Below are positions 11,013 through 22,669 of a DNA stretch of 64,000 nt, piece after piece. Made by a program: the position numbers and the translations under genes. Under the pieces are notes generated by a model. That model was not told the origin of the DNA. It searched no databases and worked only from the letters and a program-made list of their open reading frames with translations. This DNA is from Polynucleobacter meluiroseus (GTDB lineage: Bacteria > Pseudomonadota > Gammaproteobacteria > Burkholderiales > Burkholderiaceae): assembly GCA_945901245.1 (NCBI GenBank), contig CAMDKY010000003.1:18911-82910 (forward strand), written 5' to 3'. How positions within the stretch are numbered: position 1 is the first letter of the stretch; the number at the start of each line of letters is the position of its first letter.

Positions 11013-11810
11013 CTACTCTTTAAGCCATTGTTTAATGGTGTCCAGATCATGTCTGGTCTCTTGGCCGCTAGGCTGTAGGGATGGGGCATTTGAATCGTCA
11101 GTTGGAGCACCACTCAGCTTGGCAAGCTTCGCCTCGAGTTGCTTAATCTTAGCCTCTTGCTCTAGTGTCGCGTCAATCAGTCCTTTGAGCGCCATGGATA
11201 CCGGGTCGTCGACATTCGGTGTGATGCCGTAGGCTGAAAAGTAAGCCTTCTTATCATTGACATCGCTGCCATGTTCGCTCGATGGTAAATCGGGATGCAA
11301 GATGCGTGCCGGTACGCCCACCGCAGTAGCACCTGCAGGAATTTCTTTTAGAACAACGGCATTCGAGCCAACGCGCGCACCATCGCCTACCGTAAAGCCG
11401 CCCAACACTTTTGCCCCCGCACTAATCACCACCCCTTTACCTAAGGTTGGGTGGCGCTTCACGCCTTTGTAGAGTGAGGTACCACCAAGGGTAACGCCCT
11501 GATAGATGGTGCAATCATCGCCAATCTCAGTAGTCTCACCAATCACAATGCCAAGGCCATGATCTAAAAAAACACGGCGCCCGATTTTTGCCCCCGGATG
11601 AATCTCAATGCCGGTTAACAGCCGAGCCAACATCGACCAAAAGCGGGCGACCCACTGCAAGCCACTATTCCACAAAAAGTGTGCTACCCGATGCAGCCAA
11701 ACGGCGTGCAAACCGGGGTAGCAGGTAATGACCTCCCAGCGATGACGTGCCGCAGGGTCACGAACAATAATGGAATCAACTTCATCAAAAAGGGCTTTAA
11801 ACATAGTCAC
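11013..11810 (-). CDS. cysE: Serine O-acetyltransferase
   Basis: Hexapeptide repeats, [26 protein letters not shown]. Confidence 0.95.
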   Translation of the reverse strand: MTMFKALFDEVDSIIVRDPAARHRWEVITCYPGLHAVWLHRVAHFLWNSGLQWVARFWSMLARLLTGIEIHPGAKIGRRVFLDHGLGIVIGETTEIGDDCTIYQGVTLGGTSLYKGVKRHPTLGKGVVISAGAKVLGGFTVGDGARVGSNAVVLKEIPAGATAVGVPARILHPDLPSSEHGSDVNDKKAYFSAYGITPNVDDPVSMALKGLIDATLEQEAKIKQLEAKLAKLSGAPTDDSNAPSLQPSGQETRHDLDTIKQWLKE

Positions 11811-11827
11811 AGTTTAAAGCGAACTGC

Positions 11828-12628
11828 CTACTTTCTCAGAAGCATCTGTTTTGCTATGCCGCGAAGCAGGTCAATTTCTTCGGTTTGCAGCTCTGCCCGC
11901 GCAAAAAGGGCGCCGAGCCGAGCCATGAGTTTTTTTGGATTTTCAGGGTTCAAATAGCCGATGGACTCGAGCCCTAAACGCAAATGCGCTAGCATCGCTG
12001 CAACCGCAGCTGGATCGGCCAGACCATTCACGTCAGGTGGGGGCGTCGAATCAGTATTGGGGGCGTTTAAACCTTCGATTAAGGCTTCCCGTAGGCCATA
12101 GGCACACACCATGACTGCTTGCGCCAAATTAAGCGATGGGTACTCTGGGTTTGCCTCGAGCCATACCCGATGCGTGCAAAGCGCCAGGTGGGCGTTATCA
12201 AGACCAGTACGTTCTGGGCCAAACATTAATGCAACGCGCTTTCCTGCCGCTAATTGCGCTGTAATGCGAGCGCGCGCCTGGGACCAATTCAGGCCCGGCG
12301 GCCCAAACTCACGGTTGCGGCTGGTTAATCCCAGTACCAAGGTGCAGCCAGTCACCGCTTCGTTGAGGTCGTTTTCTTCATGGCTGGTTTGTAAGATATC
12401 CAAGGCCCCGCTGGCTAAGGCCACTGCCTCTGGTGCTTGTGCCATCCCTGGCGTTTTTGGATTGACCAAACAAAGGTCATGAAAGCCCATGGTTTTTAAT
12501 GCCCGCGCCGTTGAGCCAACATTGCCAGGGTGACTGGTTTCTACCAAGATAGTACGAAGCTGGGTAAAAGCGGCTGCACTAGATTGATCTTGGGCTTGTG
12601 CTTGGGATAAGGCGGCGTTGTTTTTCAT
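11828..12628 (-). CDS. trmJ: tRNA (cytidine/uridine-2'-O)-methyltransferase TrmJ
   Basis: SPOUT motifs: [40 protein letters not shown]. Confidence 0.92.
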   Translation of the reverse strand: MKNNAALSQAQAQDQSSAAAFTQLRTILVETSHPGNVGSTARALKTMGFHDLCLVNPKTPGMAQAPEAVALASGALDILQTSHEENDLNEAVTGCTLVLGLTSRNREFGPPGLNWSQARARITAQLAAGKRVALMFGPERTGLDNAHLALCTHRVWLEANPEYPSLNLAQAVMVCAYGLREALIEGLNAPNTDSTPPPDVNGLADPAAVAAMLAHLRLGLESIGYLNPENPKKLMARLGALFARAELQTEEIDLLRGIAKQMLLRK

Positions 12629-12715
12629 AGGGCGGTCATCGGATCGTTTAGAATCAAGCCGTTAGCTCGGTATTGGCTTCGAGCTTGTTCTTATTTAATT
12701 TGTTCACCACTATAT

Positions 12716-13504
12716 ATGCACCCCATGTTAAATGTGGCCATCAAGGCTGCCCGTCGTGCTGGAAACGTGATAAACCGTGCCTCCCTCAATTTGGAGCGGC
12801 TGCAGGTTGACCGTAAGCAGCACAATGATTTCGTGACCGAGGTGGATAAGGCGGCAGAGGTAGCCATCATTGAAATGCTCAGTGATGCGTATCCCACGCA
12901 TGGTTTTTTAGCAGAAGAAACCGGTGAACACAATTCAGGTGCGGAGTCTATATGGATCATTGATCCACTCGATGGCACCACCAATTTCATTCATGGTTTT
13001 CCACAGTATGCGGTGTCGATTGCCCTCTCGGTTGCGGGCGTTACGCAACAAGCAGTGGTGTATGACCCCAGTCGCGATGAACTCTTTACGGCAACGCGCG
13101 GTAGCGGCACCTACTTGGATCGCCGCCGCTTACGAGTCGCTAGTCAAACTCGCTTAAGCAATTGCTTGCTCGGCACGGGCTTTCCGTATCGGGAAGACCA
13201 AGATCTACAGACCTACTTAAAGATGTTTGCCGAGATGACAGCGCAGTGCGCTGGATTGCGCCGGCCTGGGGCAGCTTCCTTGGATTTGGCCTACGTTGCC
13301 GCAGGTCGATACGATGGCTTTTTTGAGAGTGGCTTAAAGCCGTGGGATATGGCAGCAGGCGCCTTGCTCATCAGCGAAGCGGGCGGCTTAGTAGGTACTT
13401 ATCGCGGCGAGGAAAATTACCTTCATAGCGGAGAGATCATGGCAGGTAATCCCCGCATTTTTGCCCAGCTTGCACAGAGCCTGGCGAAGTACAGTAAAGC
13501 CTAA
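12716..13504 (+). CDS. suhB: Inositol-1-monophosphatase family protein
   Basis: [24 protein letters not shown]. Confidence 0.94.
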   Translation: MHPMLNVAIKAARRAGNVINRASLNLERLQVDRKQHNDFVTEVDKAAEVAIIEMLSDAYPTHGFLAEETGEHNSGAESIWIIDPLDGTTNFIHGFPQYAVSIALSVAGVTQQAVVYDPSRDELFTATRGSGTYLDRRRLRVASQTRLSNCLLGTGFPYREDQDLQTYLKMFAEMTAQCAGLRRPGAASLDLAYVAAGRYDGFFESGLKPWDMAAGALLISEAGGLVGTYRGEENYLHSGEIMAGNPRIFAQLAQSLAKYSKA

Positions 13505-13532
13505 GCTCAAGCCCAATCGCTTAATTCTTGAA

Positions 13533-14324
13533 TTACTTTTTTACTAAATCTAAATAGCGTACTCCGCTTTGATCAATGCATAGGGCGCTGGCTTTAGGTA
13601 AATACGTTTCGGGGTGATCGAGGTCCCAGTCTGACAAAACCCAGCGTTGCCATTCCTGTGTATTGTGGTTTTCATGGTGCTGCGCTGGTAAATGCGTATG
13701 CCCATGAATTAATTTACCGATTGATTGGGATTGAACGAGGTCAGCACAGGCCTCTAGGGTGACATTGCCTTTTAGATTTGCGCCCTCAAGGCTAAACCGC
13801 GTATCGCGGCGATACTGCGCCTTGCTATTTTGTCGAAGATGATCCGCAATTGCATGACGCCAGGGAAGCGGTAAGCGCAAAAACGTTATTTGAATCCACG
13901 GCTTACGTGTCCAAGTTCGATATAACTGATAGCCAGGATCGGCAGTACATAAACCATCACCATGACTAAGTATGTACTGATCACCAGCAATTTCTACTGG
14001 GGAGGGATCAGATAAAAGCGTCATCCCCGTTCTTTTTAGAAAAGCACTGCCTACTAAAAAATCGCGGTTGCCATGCATGTAATACGTTTTAGTACGTCCA
14101 GAAAGCCCAGTTAGGGCATTCTTCACTTCGCTATGAAATGGCGACTGTGCATTGGCATCATCGCCCACCCAATACTCAAATAAATCACCCAGAATGAAAA
14201 CGGCTTCGACTTCACGTGCTTCTTTTTCACAAAAGTCAAAAAAGCGTTGCGCCGTCAAAGGCATTGACGGCGTTAGGTGCAAATCCGAAATCAGAAAGGC
14301 GCTGGCGTGATTGGGTGGCATCAA
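13533..14324 (-). CDS. lpxH: UDP-2,3-diacylglucosamine diphosphatase
   Basis: ISDLHL, GDLFEYWVGDD, HGNRDFL, GHTHLP. Confidence 0.95.
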   Translation of the reverse strand: MMPPNHASAFLISDLHLTPSMPLTAQRFFDFCEKEAREVEAVFILGDLFEYWVGDDANAQSPFHSEVKNALTGLSGRTKTYYMHGNRDFLVGSAFLKRTGMTLLSDPSPVEIAGDQYILSHGDGLCTADPGYQLYRTWTRKPWIQITFLRLPLPWRHAIADHLRQNSKAQYRRDTRFSLEGANLKGNVTLEACADLVQSQSIGKLIHGHTHLPAQHHENHNTQEWQRWVLSDWDLDHPETYLPKASALCIDQSGVRYLDLVKK

Positions 14325-14357
14325 GCAATGGCATCCAGGATCGATTGATGATCTTGA

Positions 14358-14861
14358 TTACTCAGCAAGAATACTTGCTTTCTCAATCACCACATCTTCG
14401 GTTGGTACGTCTTGATGAAATCCGGAACTTCCCGTTTTGACTTTGCGAATCGCATTGACTACATCCATACCGTCGCTAACGGCTCCAAACACAGCGTAAC
14501 CCCAGCCTTGCGAGGTGGGTGCGGTGTGGTTCAAAAAATCATTGTCATTGACATTAATAAAAAACTGGGAGCTTGCCGAATGGGGTTCGTTGGTACGCGC
14601 CATCGCCACAGATCCGTTGACATTTTTCAGGCCATTGTTGGCTTCATTTTCAATCTCGGCTTGGGTTGGCTTTTGTTTCATGCCAGGCGCCATGCCGCCA
14701 CCTTGAATCATGAAGTTATCAATTACGCGATGAAAGATTGTGCCATCGTAGTGGCCGCTTTTGACGTAGTCTAAAAAACTAGCGACGGTCTTGGGTGCTT
14801 TTGCAGCATCCAGTGTGAGGGTGATGTCGCCTTTATTGGTTTTGAGGAGTACTTGTGCCAT
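14358..14861 (-). CDS. ppiB: Peptidyl-prolyl cis-trans isomerase, cyclophilin type
   Basis: [24 protein letters not shown]. Confidence 0.96.
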   Translation of the reverse strand: MAQVLLKTNKGDITLTLDAAKAPKTVASFLDYVKSGHYDGTIFHRVIDNFMIQGGGMAPGMKQKPTQAEIENEANNGLKNVNGSVAMARTNEPHSASSQFFINVNDNDFLNHTAPTSQGWGYAVFGAVSDGMDVVNAIRKVKTGSSGFHQDVPTEDVVIEKASILAE

Positions 14862-15744
14862 TGCTTGGTTTACTTTCTTGAGGGTTGGGAATGGGTTTGG
14901 GTGTGCTGGGTGAGTTGGGTGCAGATGCGTTGTTACTGGCCTGAGGCGTTTTCAAAATACCAAGCAGGGCGGTGGCACGGCGTTGGTATTCGCGCTGGTT
15001 AGTACGTTGCTTGGCTGCATCGATGTAGGATTTTGCAGCTAGGCGGGTATAGACCTCGCCCAAATTAGCAGACGCAATCGCGTAATTTGGTTTGAGTTTG
15101 AGTGCGAGCTCCAAATAATCGCGCGCTTCAATCCACTGGCCTTGATTAGCGGCAAGCGCTGCTAAATTATTGTAGGGCTCAGCCAACTCCGGAAACTGTT
15201 GGGTAATTTCAATCAAGGTTTTCTGTGCTGCTGCGTATTGCTTTAACTCAATCTGAAGGCGCGCTTGCACAAAACGCAGTTGTACATTGCGGGGATTTTT
15301 GAGGAGCAACTCATCAATCCGCTTAATTGCTTCAGGATATTTTTTGGCCTTGACGAGCTTTTCAATTTCGCTGGGAATGCCATTACGCACCACGGGATCC
15401 GGTTCAATAATCAGAAAAGATAAAAAGGGTAGGGCCACCGTTTCAGAGAGCTCTGGCGGCAAAGGATCAAATCCAGCATTGGGGGAGAGCCTGGGCGGCT
15501 CATTCGGGCCAAAACCACCCAAAAAGGGGGCTAATATTGGACTGGGTTGCTCTTGCACAGCAGCTGGATTACCAAAGGCTTGGGCGTTCGCATTATTGGA
15601 TTGTGCGAGTGTAAATAAAAGAAGGAAGAGGGACGCCGTTACTGACCAAAGCGCCATAGCGGATGCACTTGTTTTTGAGGGCATCTGCAGAGAGGGGCAA
15701 AAGGGCATGGTGGTCGGGGGTAAAGGGGGGAAGGAGGGGCGCAT
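14833..15744 (-). CDS. TPR-repeat periplasmic/secreted protein
   Basis: Tetratricopeptide pattern ([29 protein letters not shown]), N-terminal hydrophobic segment; overlaps the ppiB start by 29 nt. Confidence 0.8.
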   Translation of the reverse strand: MRPSFPPLPPTTMPFCPSLQMPSKTSASAMALWSVTASLFLLLFTLAQSNNANAQAFGNPAAVQEQPSPILAPFLGGFGPNEPPRLSPNAGFDPLPPELSETVALPFLSFLIIEPDPVVRNGIPSEIEKLVKAKKYPEAIKRIDELLLKNPRNVQLRFVQARLQIELKQYAAAQKTLIEITQQFPELAEPYNNLAALAANQGQWIEARDYLELALKLKPNYAIASANLGEVYTRLAAKSYIDAAKQRTNQREYQRRATALLGILKTPQASNNASAPNSPSTPKPIPNPQESKPSNGTSTPQNQ

Positions 15745-15813
15745 TCGATATACTCAGCGCTCAGTCTAACAAATCAGGATTGTTTTATCCGACTTGCCCT
15801 TCCTTTAGTCCCT

Positions 15814-17250
15814 ATGCTGCAAATTTACAATACCCTCAATCGCTCAAAACAGATCTTCACCCCTTTAATTCCGGGGCAGGTGAAAATGTATGTCTGCGGC
15901 ATGACGGTGTACGATTTCTGCCATATAGGGCATGCCCGCGTCATGATTGTGTTTGATATGGTGGCCCGCTGGCTCAGAGCTAGCGGCTATGCGGTGGTGT
16001 ATGTCCGCAATATTACGGATATTGACGATAAGATTATTCAGCGAGCTATTGAGAATGGCGAGCCCATTGCGACCCTGACACAGCGCTTTATTGATGCCAT
16101 GCATGTCGACTCGGATGCGCTGGGCCTCATGCGCCCTGACCAAGAGCCACGCGCTACCGCTTACATTGAACAAATGCAGGGCATGATTGGTCGGCTAATG
16201 GAGCGCGAAATTGCATACCAAGCAGAGGATGGCGATGTCAATTACGCTGTTCGACTCTTCCCAGGTTACGGCCGCCTTTCTGGTAAGTCCCTTGACGATC
16301 TCCATGCGGGCGAACGGGTTGCCGTCGGTAGCGGCAAGCGTGATCCACTGGATTTCGTTTTATGGAAAAGCGCAAAAGAAGATGAGCCTAGCGATACTCG
16401 CTGGAATTCCCCATGGGGCGAGGGCAGGCCGGGTTGGCACATCGAATGCTCGGCGATGTCCTGTGAGCTCCTGGGTCAGCACTTTGATATTCATGGGGGC
16501 GGTGCTGATTTGCAGTTTCCGCACCATGAAAATGAGATCGCGCAAACCGAAGGCGCGCTCTATGGTCAAGAGCGCAGTGATAGCGATGCCCCTTGGGTCA
16601 ATTACTGGATGCACAATGGCCACATCCGGGTCAATCAAGAAAAGATGTCCAAGTCTTTGGGCAATTTCTTTTTGATTCGGGATGTATTAAAACTATATGA
16701 TCCCGAAGTCATTCGCTTCTTTATGTTGCGCGCCCACTACCGCAGCCCCATTAATTACAGCGATGCTCAGCTAGATGAGTCTCGCTCCGGACTCGTGCGC
16801 CTCTACACTGCCTTGGCCCAAGCGAATGCAATAACAGCACCTGCCAATCAGAGTCCGGTATTAACCGAGCCCTGGGCTGAGCGCTTTAATGCGGCGATGG
16901 ACGATGACTTTAATACGCCAGAGGCCATTGCCGTTTTATTTGATCTTGCAACGGAACTGAATCGTAAACATGCCGCAGGTGAGCAGGGTAGTGTTAACGC
17001 CCATGCTGACCTCATGCGCCGTCTTGCTGGTGTGCTGGGTTTTCTGGGGCGTGATCCTTCCGCATTTTTGCAAGGCGGAAACCCAGATGAACTTGGCGCA
17101 TCTGCGATCGAAGAATGCATTGTTGCTCGGGCGCAAGCAAAGCAAAGTAAAGCTTTTGCAAAGGCCGATCAAATTCGGGCCGACTTGCTTAAACAAGGTG
17201 TAGTGCTGGAAGACAAGCCAGGAGGGATCACTGAATGGCGACGAGCGTAA
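15814..17250 (+). CDS. cysS: Cysteinyl-tRNA synthetase
   Basis: [25 protein letters not shown], zinc-site HHENE. Confidence 0.97.
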   Translation: MLQIYNTLNRSKQIFTPLIPGQVKMYVCGMTVYDFCHIGHARVMIVFDMVARWLRASGYAVVYVRNITDIDDKIIQRAIENGEPIATLTQRFIDAMHVDSDALGLMRPDQEPRATAYIEQMQGMIGRLMEREIAYQAEDGDVNYAVRLFPGYGRLSGKSLDDLHAGERVAVGSGKRDPLDFVLWKSAKEDEPSDTRWNSPWGEGRPGWHIECSAMSCELLGQHFDIHGGGADLQFPHHENEIAQTEGALYGQERSDSDAPWVNYWMHNGHIRVNQEKMSKSLGNFFLIRDVLKLYDPEVIRFFMLRAHYRSPINYSDAQLDESRSGLVRLYTALAQANAITAPANQSPVLTEPWAERFNAAMDDDFNTPEAIAVLFDLATELNRKHAAGEQGSVNAHADLMRRLAGVLGFLGRDPSAFLQGGNPDELGASAIEECIVARAQAKQSKAFAKADQIRADLLKQGVVLEDKPGGITEWRRA

Positions 17251-17999
17251 AAAAACCAGCAGTTAAAAAAGTAGTAGCTAGTAAGGCTGCGGCGACGAAA
17301 AATCCCCCATTACCCGCAATTATAAAAGCAGCAGAGGGTAAGTTAAAGCCCGATACAGGCGAGCCCAACTTAACCGTGATTGCACCGGATTATTGGGATC
17401 AGGCGTGTCAAGAGCTCATGAAGCAAGACCGCATCCTTAAGAAACTGATTCCAAGCTATGGCACCGGGTTTTTAGTGACGCGCGGCGATCCGTTTACAAC
17501 CCTCGCTAGAGCGATTGTGGGTCAGCAAATTTCCGTATCGGCTGCTCAGGCAGTATGGGATCGAATGGTGATTGCCGTTGGAAAAAAAGTGAACCCTAGC
17601 CGTGTTTTGGCGGCCACACCCGAATCCCTGCGGGCCGCAGGTCTCTCAGGACGCAAGGTGGAATACATCCGTGACCTAGCCGACCACTTTGCTTCGGGCC
17701 GTTTGCATGCAAACCAATGGCAGGATATGGACGACGAAAGCGTGATTCGGGAGCTCAGCGCAATTCGGGGTATTGGTCGCTGGACTGCAGAAATGTTCTT
17801 AATATTCAATATGATCCGGCCCGACATTCTGCCCTTGGATGACATTGGGCTGATTAAGGCCATTTCCCTTAATTACTTTAGCGGCGAGCCGGTGAGTCGC
17901 CATGAAGCGCGCGAAGTGGCCGCCAATTGGGCCCCTTGGCGCACGGTTGCGACCTGGTATATGTGGCGAAGTATCGACCCCATTCCCGTGGAATACTAA
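17235..17999 (+). CDS. DNA-3-methyladenine glycosylase, AlkA/HhH-GPD superfamily
   Basis: [29 protein letters not shown] (HhH), LPLDDIGL. Confidence 0.9.
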   Translation: MATSVKKPAVKKVVASKAAATKNPPLPAIIKAAEGKLKPDTGEPNLTVIAPDYWDQACQELMKQDRILKKLIPSYGTGFLVTRGDPFTTLARAIVGQQISVSAAQAVWDRMVIAVGKKVNPSRVLAATPESLRAAGLSGRKVEYIRDLADHFASGRLHANQWQDMDDESVIRELSAIRGIGRWTAEMFLIFNMIRPDILPLDDIGLIKAISLNYFSGEPVSRHEAREVAANWAPWRTVATWYMWRSIDPIPVEY

Positions 18000-18008
18000 A
18001 ATCAAGCC

Positions 18009-18980
18009 ATGAAGACCACTTTTTTGGATTTTGAACAATCCATCGCTGAATTAGAGGCGAAGATTGACGAGCTGCGTTTTGTGCAAGATGAGTCCTCGGT
18101 TGATATCTCCGATGAAATTAAGACGCTCTCTGAAAAAAGCCAACAGCTGATTAAAGACATTTATGCCAACCTTACCCCTTGGCAAGTTTCTCAAGTAGCG
18201 CGCCATCCACAGCGTCCTTACACCTTAGATTACGTCAGCGGTCTGTTTACGGATTTTCATGAGTTGCATGGCGATCGCACCTTTGCTGATGATCAGTCGA
18301 TTATTGGCGGCTTAGCCCGTTTTAATGATGTACCGTGCATGGTCATTGGCCATCAAAAGGGGCGCGATACCAAAGAGCGCGCCTTGCGTAATTTTGGTAT
18401 GAGCAGGCCCGAGGGCTATCGCAAAGCGATGCGCCTCATGCGCCTCGCTGAGAAGTTTCAGATCCCTGTTTTTACCTTTGTGGATACCCCAGGCGCATTC
18501 CCTGGTATTGATGCCGAAGAGCGCAACCAGTCGGAAGCCATTGGCCATAATCTGTATACCCAAGCCGAACTCACTGTACCAATCATTGCCACCATTATTG
18601 GTGAGGGTGGGTCTGGCGGCGCCTTGGCGATTGCAATGGGGGATGCGGTATTGATGCTGCAAAACTCAACCTACTCCGTTATTTCGCCCGAGGGCTGCGC
18701 CTCTATTTTATGGAAGACGGCTGCAAAGGCACCCGAGGCCGCTGAGCAATTGGCGCTGACGGCGCAACGCTTAAAGGGTCTTGGCTTGATTGATAAGATC
18801 GTGGCAGAGCCTACGGGTGGAGCCCACCGTGATTATGCTGGCATGATGGACAATATGCGCAAAGCTTTGACCGACTCGCTGAAACCATTTCAGTCGATGG
18901 ATGTAGATGCATTACTAGAGCGCCGTCATGAGCGGTTAATGAGCTATGGCAAGTTTAAGGAAATCAGTCCCAAAGCCTAA
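18009..18980 (+). CDS. accA: Acetyl-CoA carboxylase carboxyltransferase subunit alpha
   Basis: [38 protein letters not shown]. Confidence 0.97.
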   Translation: MKTTFLDFEQSIAELEAKIDELRFVQDESSVDISDEIKTLSEKSQQLIKDIYANLTPWQVSQVARHPQRPYTLDYVSGLFTDFHELHGDRTFADDQSIIGGLARFNDVPCMVIGHQKGRDTKERALRNFGMSRPEGYRKAMRLMRLAEKFQIPVFTFVDTPGAFPGIDAEERNQSEAIGHNLYTQAELTVPIIATIIGEGGSGGALAIAMGDAVLMLQNSTYSVISPEGCASILWKTAAKAPEAAEQLALTAQRLKGLGLIDKIVAEPTGGAHRDYAGMMDNMRKALTDSLKPFQSMDVDALLERRHERLMSYGKFKEISPKA

Positions 18981-20367
18981 GTCCGCAGCAGGGCGGACGC
19001 CATCCAAGCGCAGCCCTTTGCATTTGGAAGCGGAAAGTTATCTTAATAAAGCACCACGCATTGCAATTGCCTTGAGTGGCGGTTTGGATTCAGTGGTATT
19101 GCTGGATTCGATTTGCAGGGCTATTAACAAAGCAAATCCCTCTCCCACTATTTTTGCATTTCACATTCACCATGGCCTACAAAAAGCAGCCGATGAGTGG
19201 CTTCTATTTTGTGAGGCGCTAGCCAAAAAATACCGGGTTGCATTTGATTTTCGCTTGCTTCATATCGATACTGCACAGAATGCAGGAAACATCGAGGCGA
19301 GAGCGCGTAGCGCTCGGTATGAGGCGCTCACTGAGCTGTGTGCATACCACGGCATCGAAGACCTCTTGCTTGCACACCATCAAAACGATCAGGCTGAAAC
19401 CATTTTGCTGCAATTGCTGCGTGGCGCTGGAGTAGCTGGCTTATCCAGCATGCCCGAAAGCAGAATCCGAGCGTCAACTACTAAGCAGGTGACCAGCATT
19501 ACGCTGTGGCGACCCTTATTGCAATTAAGCCGGGCCGAGCTAGAGGCCTATGCCCGCGCACACAAGCTTAAATGGATTGAAGATCCCAGCAATCGTAGCA
19601 GTAAGTACCGGCGCAATGCCATTCGGAAGACGGTATTGCCGAAGCTTGAGATCATTCAGCCAGGTGCTACTGCTAATTTAGCGCGCAGCGCTGAATTACT
19701 CGCGCAGGCACAGCATTTACTAGACCGTCTTGCCCTGCACGATGGTAAAAAAATTCACAACCTAAAGCGTAATTCCTTAAGCGCGCAGCCGTTACTTGAC
19801 TTAAATGCAAGTGATCCCGCAGCAGCAAACAATCTACTGCGGTATTGGCTAAAGGCTGCTGGCCTAGCCATGCCCTCGCAGGAACGTCAACAAGCGTGGT
19901 GGGCAGATTTAGTGAAAGCACGCAGTGATGCCAAACTGGAATTGCTTCACGATGGGTACAGTATTCGATTATGGCGCGGGCAACTCCAGATCAGTGCATC
20001 GGTACAGTCAGAAGAAAGCGAGCAGGGTGAGTGGACTTTTGTATCGATACCAGCAAAGAGTGATCACGGGGGCTTGCCGGCCGCATGGCTCACGAAGGCG
20101 AAGAAAACGGGTGCCATTGAGTTTCGTGAGCGCAGAGGTGCTGAACGTTTGCAAGTCACTGCCACTGGGCCACGCAAGACCCTGAAAAACCTTTACCAAG
20201 AAAATGCAGTACCACCTTGGCAACGGCATACTCCGCTTCTCTACATTGAGGATGAGCTGATTGCAGTAGCTGGGGTGGGGGTGAGTTACCCCCATTTGGT
20301 CTTCACGGGCAGGCGGATGTTGCCGGAGTGGAAGCCAACATCCGATGCGAGGGGCACTGCCTCCTAG
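18946..20367 (+). CDS. tilS: tRNA(Ile)-lysidine synthase
   Basis: [14 protein letters not shown]-loop, [28 protein letters not shown]. Confidence 0.95.
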   Translation: MASLRKSVPKPKSAAGRTPSKRSPLHLEAESYLNKAPRIAIALSGGLDSVVLLDSICRAINKANPSPTIFAFHIHHGLQKAADEWLLFCEALAKKYRVAFDFRLLHIDTAQNAGNIEARARSARYEALTELCAYHGIEDLLLAHHQNDQAETILLQLLRGAGVAGLSSMPESRIRASTTKQVTSITLWRPLLQLSRAELEAYARAHKLKWIEDPSNRSSKYRRNAIRKTVLPKLEIIQPGATANLARSAELLAQAQHLLDRLALHDGKKIHNLKRNSLSAQPLLDLNASDPAAANNLLRYWLKAAGLAMPSQERQQAWWADLVKARSDAKLELLHDGYSIRLWRGQLQISASVQSEESEQGEWTFVSIPAKSDHGGLPAAWLTKAKKTGAIEFRERRGAERLQVTATGPRKTLKNLYQENAVPPWQRHTPLLYIEDELIAVAGVGVSYPHLVFTGRRMLPEWKPTSDARGTAS

Positions 20368-20669
20368 AGCGTTATGCCAGCCTCACGTTGGTGCCGGATT
20401 GTCAAAATCCAAACCTGCGCATCATCTTCAATGCTGTACAAAGCCACGTAGCCTGTTTTGCCATACGAAATAACCAGCTCGCGCAAATCGCCTTCGATTA
20501 TCTGATCGCTTTGTACTAGCCTGCCAATAAATGGATGCTGTTTTAGGATCAGTAGGCCATCTTCAATGAGGTCGATTGCCTTGCTTGCCGCAATTTTGTC
20601 AAATTCAAGTAAAAAGTCAGTTAGGCGGATAAGGTCGTTGTAGGCGCGTTCTGTGAGGGCGACCTTCAC
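20364..20669 (-). CDS. RelE/ParE-superfamily toxin
   Basis: Small basic protein, ParE-like YNDLIRLTDFLLE and ELVISYGKTGYVALYSIEDDAQVWILTIRHQREAG; overlaps the upstream antitoxin by 4 nt. Confidence 0.85.
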   Translation of the reverse strand: MKVALTERAYNDLIRLTDFLLEFDKIAASKAIDLIEDGLLILKQHPFIGRLVQSDQIIEGDLRELVISYGKTGYVALYSIEDDAQVWILTIRHQREAGITL

Positions 20670-20971
20670 CCTTGCTTCACCTTCGGCGTTTTTTTGCTTG
20701 TTATTTGTGATCGTAGCCGTTCAAACGCATCGCCCAACTGAATTACTTTGCCAGTCTTGATTGTGGATTTGCGCGATTCAATTGCATCCTTGATAAAACT
20801 ATGACGCATCGATTGCTGCTCGGTTGCGCGCTTAATGGCCTCGACCATGAAGGCATGGGTTGTCATACCCAGTTCCTTCGCTGCCGTTGCAGAATGCTTC
20901 CTTAGCGTCTCGCTCAGCTTGATCGAGGTTGTGCTGGATTTGTTATTTGTTTTGCTGCTGATTTTGCTCAT
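20666..20971 (-). CDS. Ribbon-helix-helix (CopG-type) antitoxin
   Basis: TTSIKLSETLRKHSATAAKELGMTTHAFMVEAI; 5' gene of the pair. Confidence 0.8.
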   Translation of the reverse strand: MSKISSKTNNKSSTTSIKLSETLRKHSATAAKELGMTTHAFMVEAIKRATEQQSMRHSFIKDAIESRKSTIKTGKVIQLGDAFERLRSQITSKKTPKVKQG

Positions 20972-21036
20972 GGATACTTTCTGCGGTATTAAACGATCGA
21001 TAAGAGCAGGTGTGAGTGCAAAATGATTGCCTCAAA

Positions 21037-21054
21037 GTGTTACTTTAGTAACAC
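21037..21054. promoter_or_regulatory. Candidate TA autoregulatory operator (palindrome)
   Basis: GTGTTACT-TT-AGTAACAC, perfect 8-bp arms, 66 nt upstream of the antitoxin start. Confidence 0.5.
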
Positions 21055-21164
21055 CTATTCTAATTAGTCAGTAGGCTGTCGTCAAGCCATCAAGGCGAGT
21101 TGCGATAAGAAGACTGTAAAATAGCCTTTTAGGCAATTCGCCCCCTTTTTTAACTGCATACCCT

Positions 21165-22415
21165 ATGGCATTAATTGTTCACAAATACGGCGGCACCTCG
21201 ATGGGCTCAGTTGAGCGCATTCAGAATGTGGCCAAACGCGTCGCTAAATGGATGCGCGCCGGTCACCAGGTCGTGGTTGTGCCATCGGCAATGTCCGGTG
21301 AAACCAATCGCTTACTTGGCCTTGCTCGCGAAATCGAACCGAACGCTAACCCCAGGGAACTCGATCAAATCGCCTCGACGGGCGAGCAGGTCAGTTCGGG
21401 TTTATTGGCCCTAGCACTCCATAAAGAAGGCATTGATGCAGTCAGCTACGCAGGTTGGCAGGTGACTATTCGTACGGACTCTGCTTTTACCAAAGCGCGC
21501 ATCATGGGAATCGATGATCAAAAGATCATGGCTGATCTCAACGCGGGTAGGGCAGTGGTCGTAACGGGTTTTCAGGGGGTTGATCCCGAGGGCAATATTA
21601 CGACCCTGGGCCGCGGCGGCTCAGATACCTCGGCAGTGGCCATGGCGGCTGCACTCAAGGCAGATGAATGTTTAATCTATACCGATGTGGATGGGGTCTA
21701 CACCACAGATCCACGGGTATGTGAAGATGCTCGCCGCCTAGATCAGATTACGTTTGAAGAGATGTTGGAAATGGCTAGCCTCGGCTCTAAAGTATTGCAA
21801 ATTCGTTCGGTTGAATTTGCGGGAAAGTACAAAGTTAAAACTCGGGTTCTGTCTTCCCTGACAGACCCGCTGATACCCCTCGACATGGAGATGAAGTCGG
21901 GTACCTTGATTACATTTGAAGAGGACAGCACCATGGAAGCCGCCGTTATTTCAGGCATTGCCTTTGCACGTGACGAAGCCAAGATTACCGTACTTAGCGT
22001 GCCGGATCGCCCCGGCATCGCTTATCAAATTCTGGGACCCATAGCCGATGCCAATATTGATGTTGATATGATTATTCAGAATCAGTCTGTCGATGGCAAA
22101 ACCGACTTTACATTTACTGTACCCAGAGCCGATTACCAAAAGTCCATGGATCTATTGAAGAATACGGTTCAAACGCACATTGATGCAAAAGAAATTGCTG
22201 GAGACCCGAAGGTCTCAAAAGTCTCCGTGGTTGGTGTAGGTATGCGCTCCCACGTGGGTGTCGCGAGCAAGATGTTCCGCACCTTATCGGAAGAGGGCAT
22301 CAATATTTTGATGATTTCGACGAGCGAGATCAAGATTTCAGTGGTGATTGATGAAAAGTACATGGAGCTTGCCGTACGTGCCCTGCACAAGGCGTTTGAG
22401 CTTGATCAACAGTAA
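21165..22415 (+). CDS. lysC: Aspartate kinase
   Basis: VHKYGGTSMGS, FQGVDPEGNITTLGRGGSDTSAVA, two ACT domains. Confidence 0.97.
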   Translation: MALIVHKYGGTSMGSVERIQNVAKRVAKWMRAGHQVVVVPSAMSGETNRLLGLAREIEPNANPRELDQIASTGEQVSSGLLALALHKEGIDAVSYAGWQVTIRTDSAFTKARIMGIDDQKIMADLNAGRAVVVTGFQGVDPEGNITTLGRGGSDTSAVAMAAALKADECLIYTDVDGVYTTDPRVCEDARRLDQITFEEMLEMASLGSKVLQIRSVEFAGKYKVKTRVLSSLTDPLIPLDMEMKSGTLITFEEDSTMEAAVISGIAFARDEAKITVLSVPDRPGIAYQILGPIADANIDVDMIIQNQSVDGKTDFTFTVPRADYQKSMDLLKNTVQTHIDAKEIAGDPKVSKVSVVGVGMRSHVGVASKMFRTLSEEGINILMISTSEIKISVVIDEKYMELAVRALHKAFELDQQ

Positions 22416-22467
22416 GAAAATCCCACAGAAACGGCGCATCCGTTAAACTGTGGGCTGTTAGAAATAC

Positions 22468-22562
22468 GGAGACGTGGCCGAGCTGGTCGAAGGCACGCCC
22501 CTGCTAAGGGAGCATCGGGGCTAAAACTCTGATCGGAGGTTCGAATCCTCTCGTCTCCGCCA
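22468..22562 (+). tRNA. tRNA-Ser (anticodon GCT), CCA encoded
   Basis: GGAGACG/CGTCTCC acceptor stem, anticodon loop ctGCTaa, long variable arm, T-loop ggTTCGAATcc. Confidence 0.95.
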
Positions 22563-22574
22563 GATTGTGCATAT

Positions 22575-22594
22575 GAGCCCCTGTATTGGGGCTC
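22575..22594 (+). terminator. Terminator downstream of tRNA-Ser
   Basis: gagcccctgtattggggctc followed by tttgttttt. Confidence 0.8.
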
Positions 22595-22669
22595 TTTGTT
22601 TTTATTGGTTTTTGTGGCTTAACCGCAGTTGTCGCAATTGATGAGAGCAAAACCCTGATCGTGAATCCA

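Noticed and set aside
21055-21164. Lysine riboswitch upstream of lysC
   Set aside because: The leader is short and shows no recognisable lysine aptamer pattern; the only clear structure (the palindrome) fits the TA operon better.
22586-22669. Track start of the AI-2E transporter
   Set aside because: The first codons lie inside the tRNA-Ser terminator hairpin; the ATG at 22670 gives a normal hydrophobic N-terminus.
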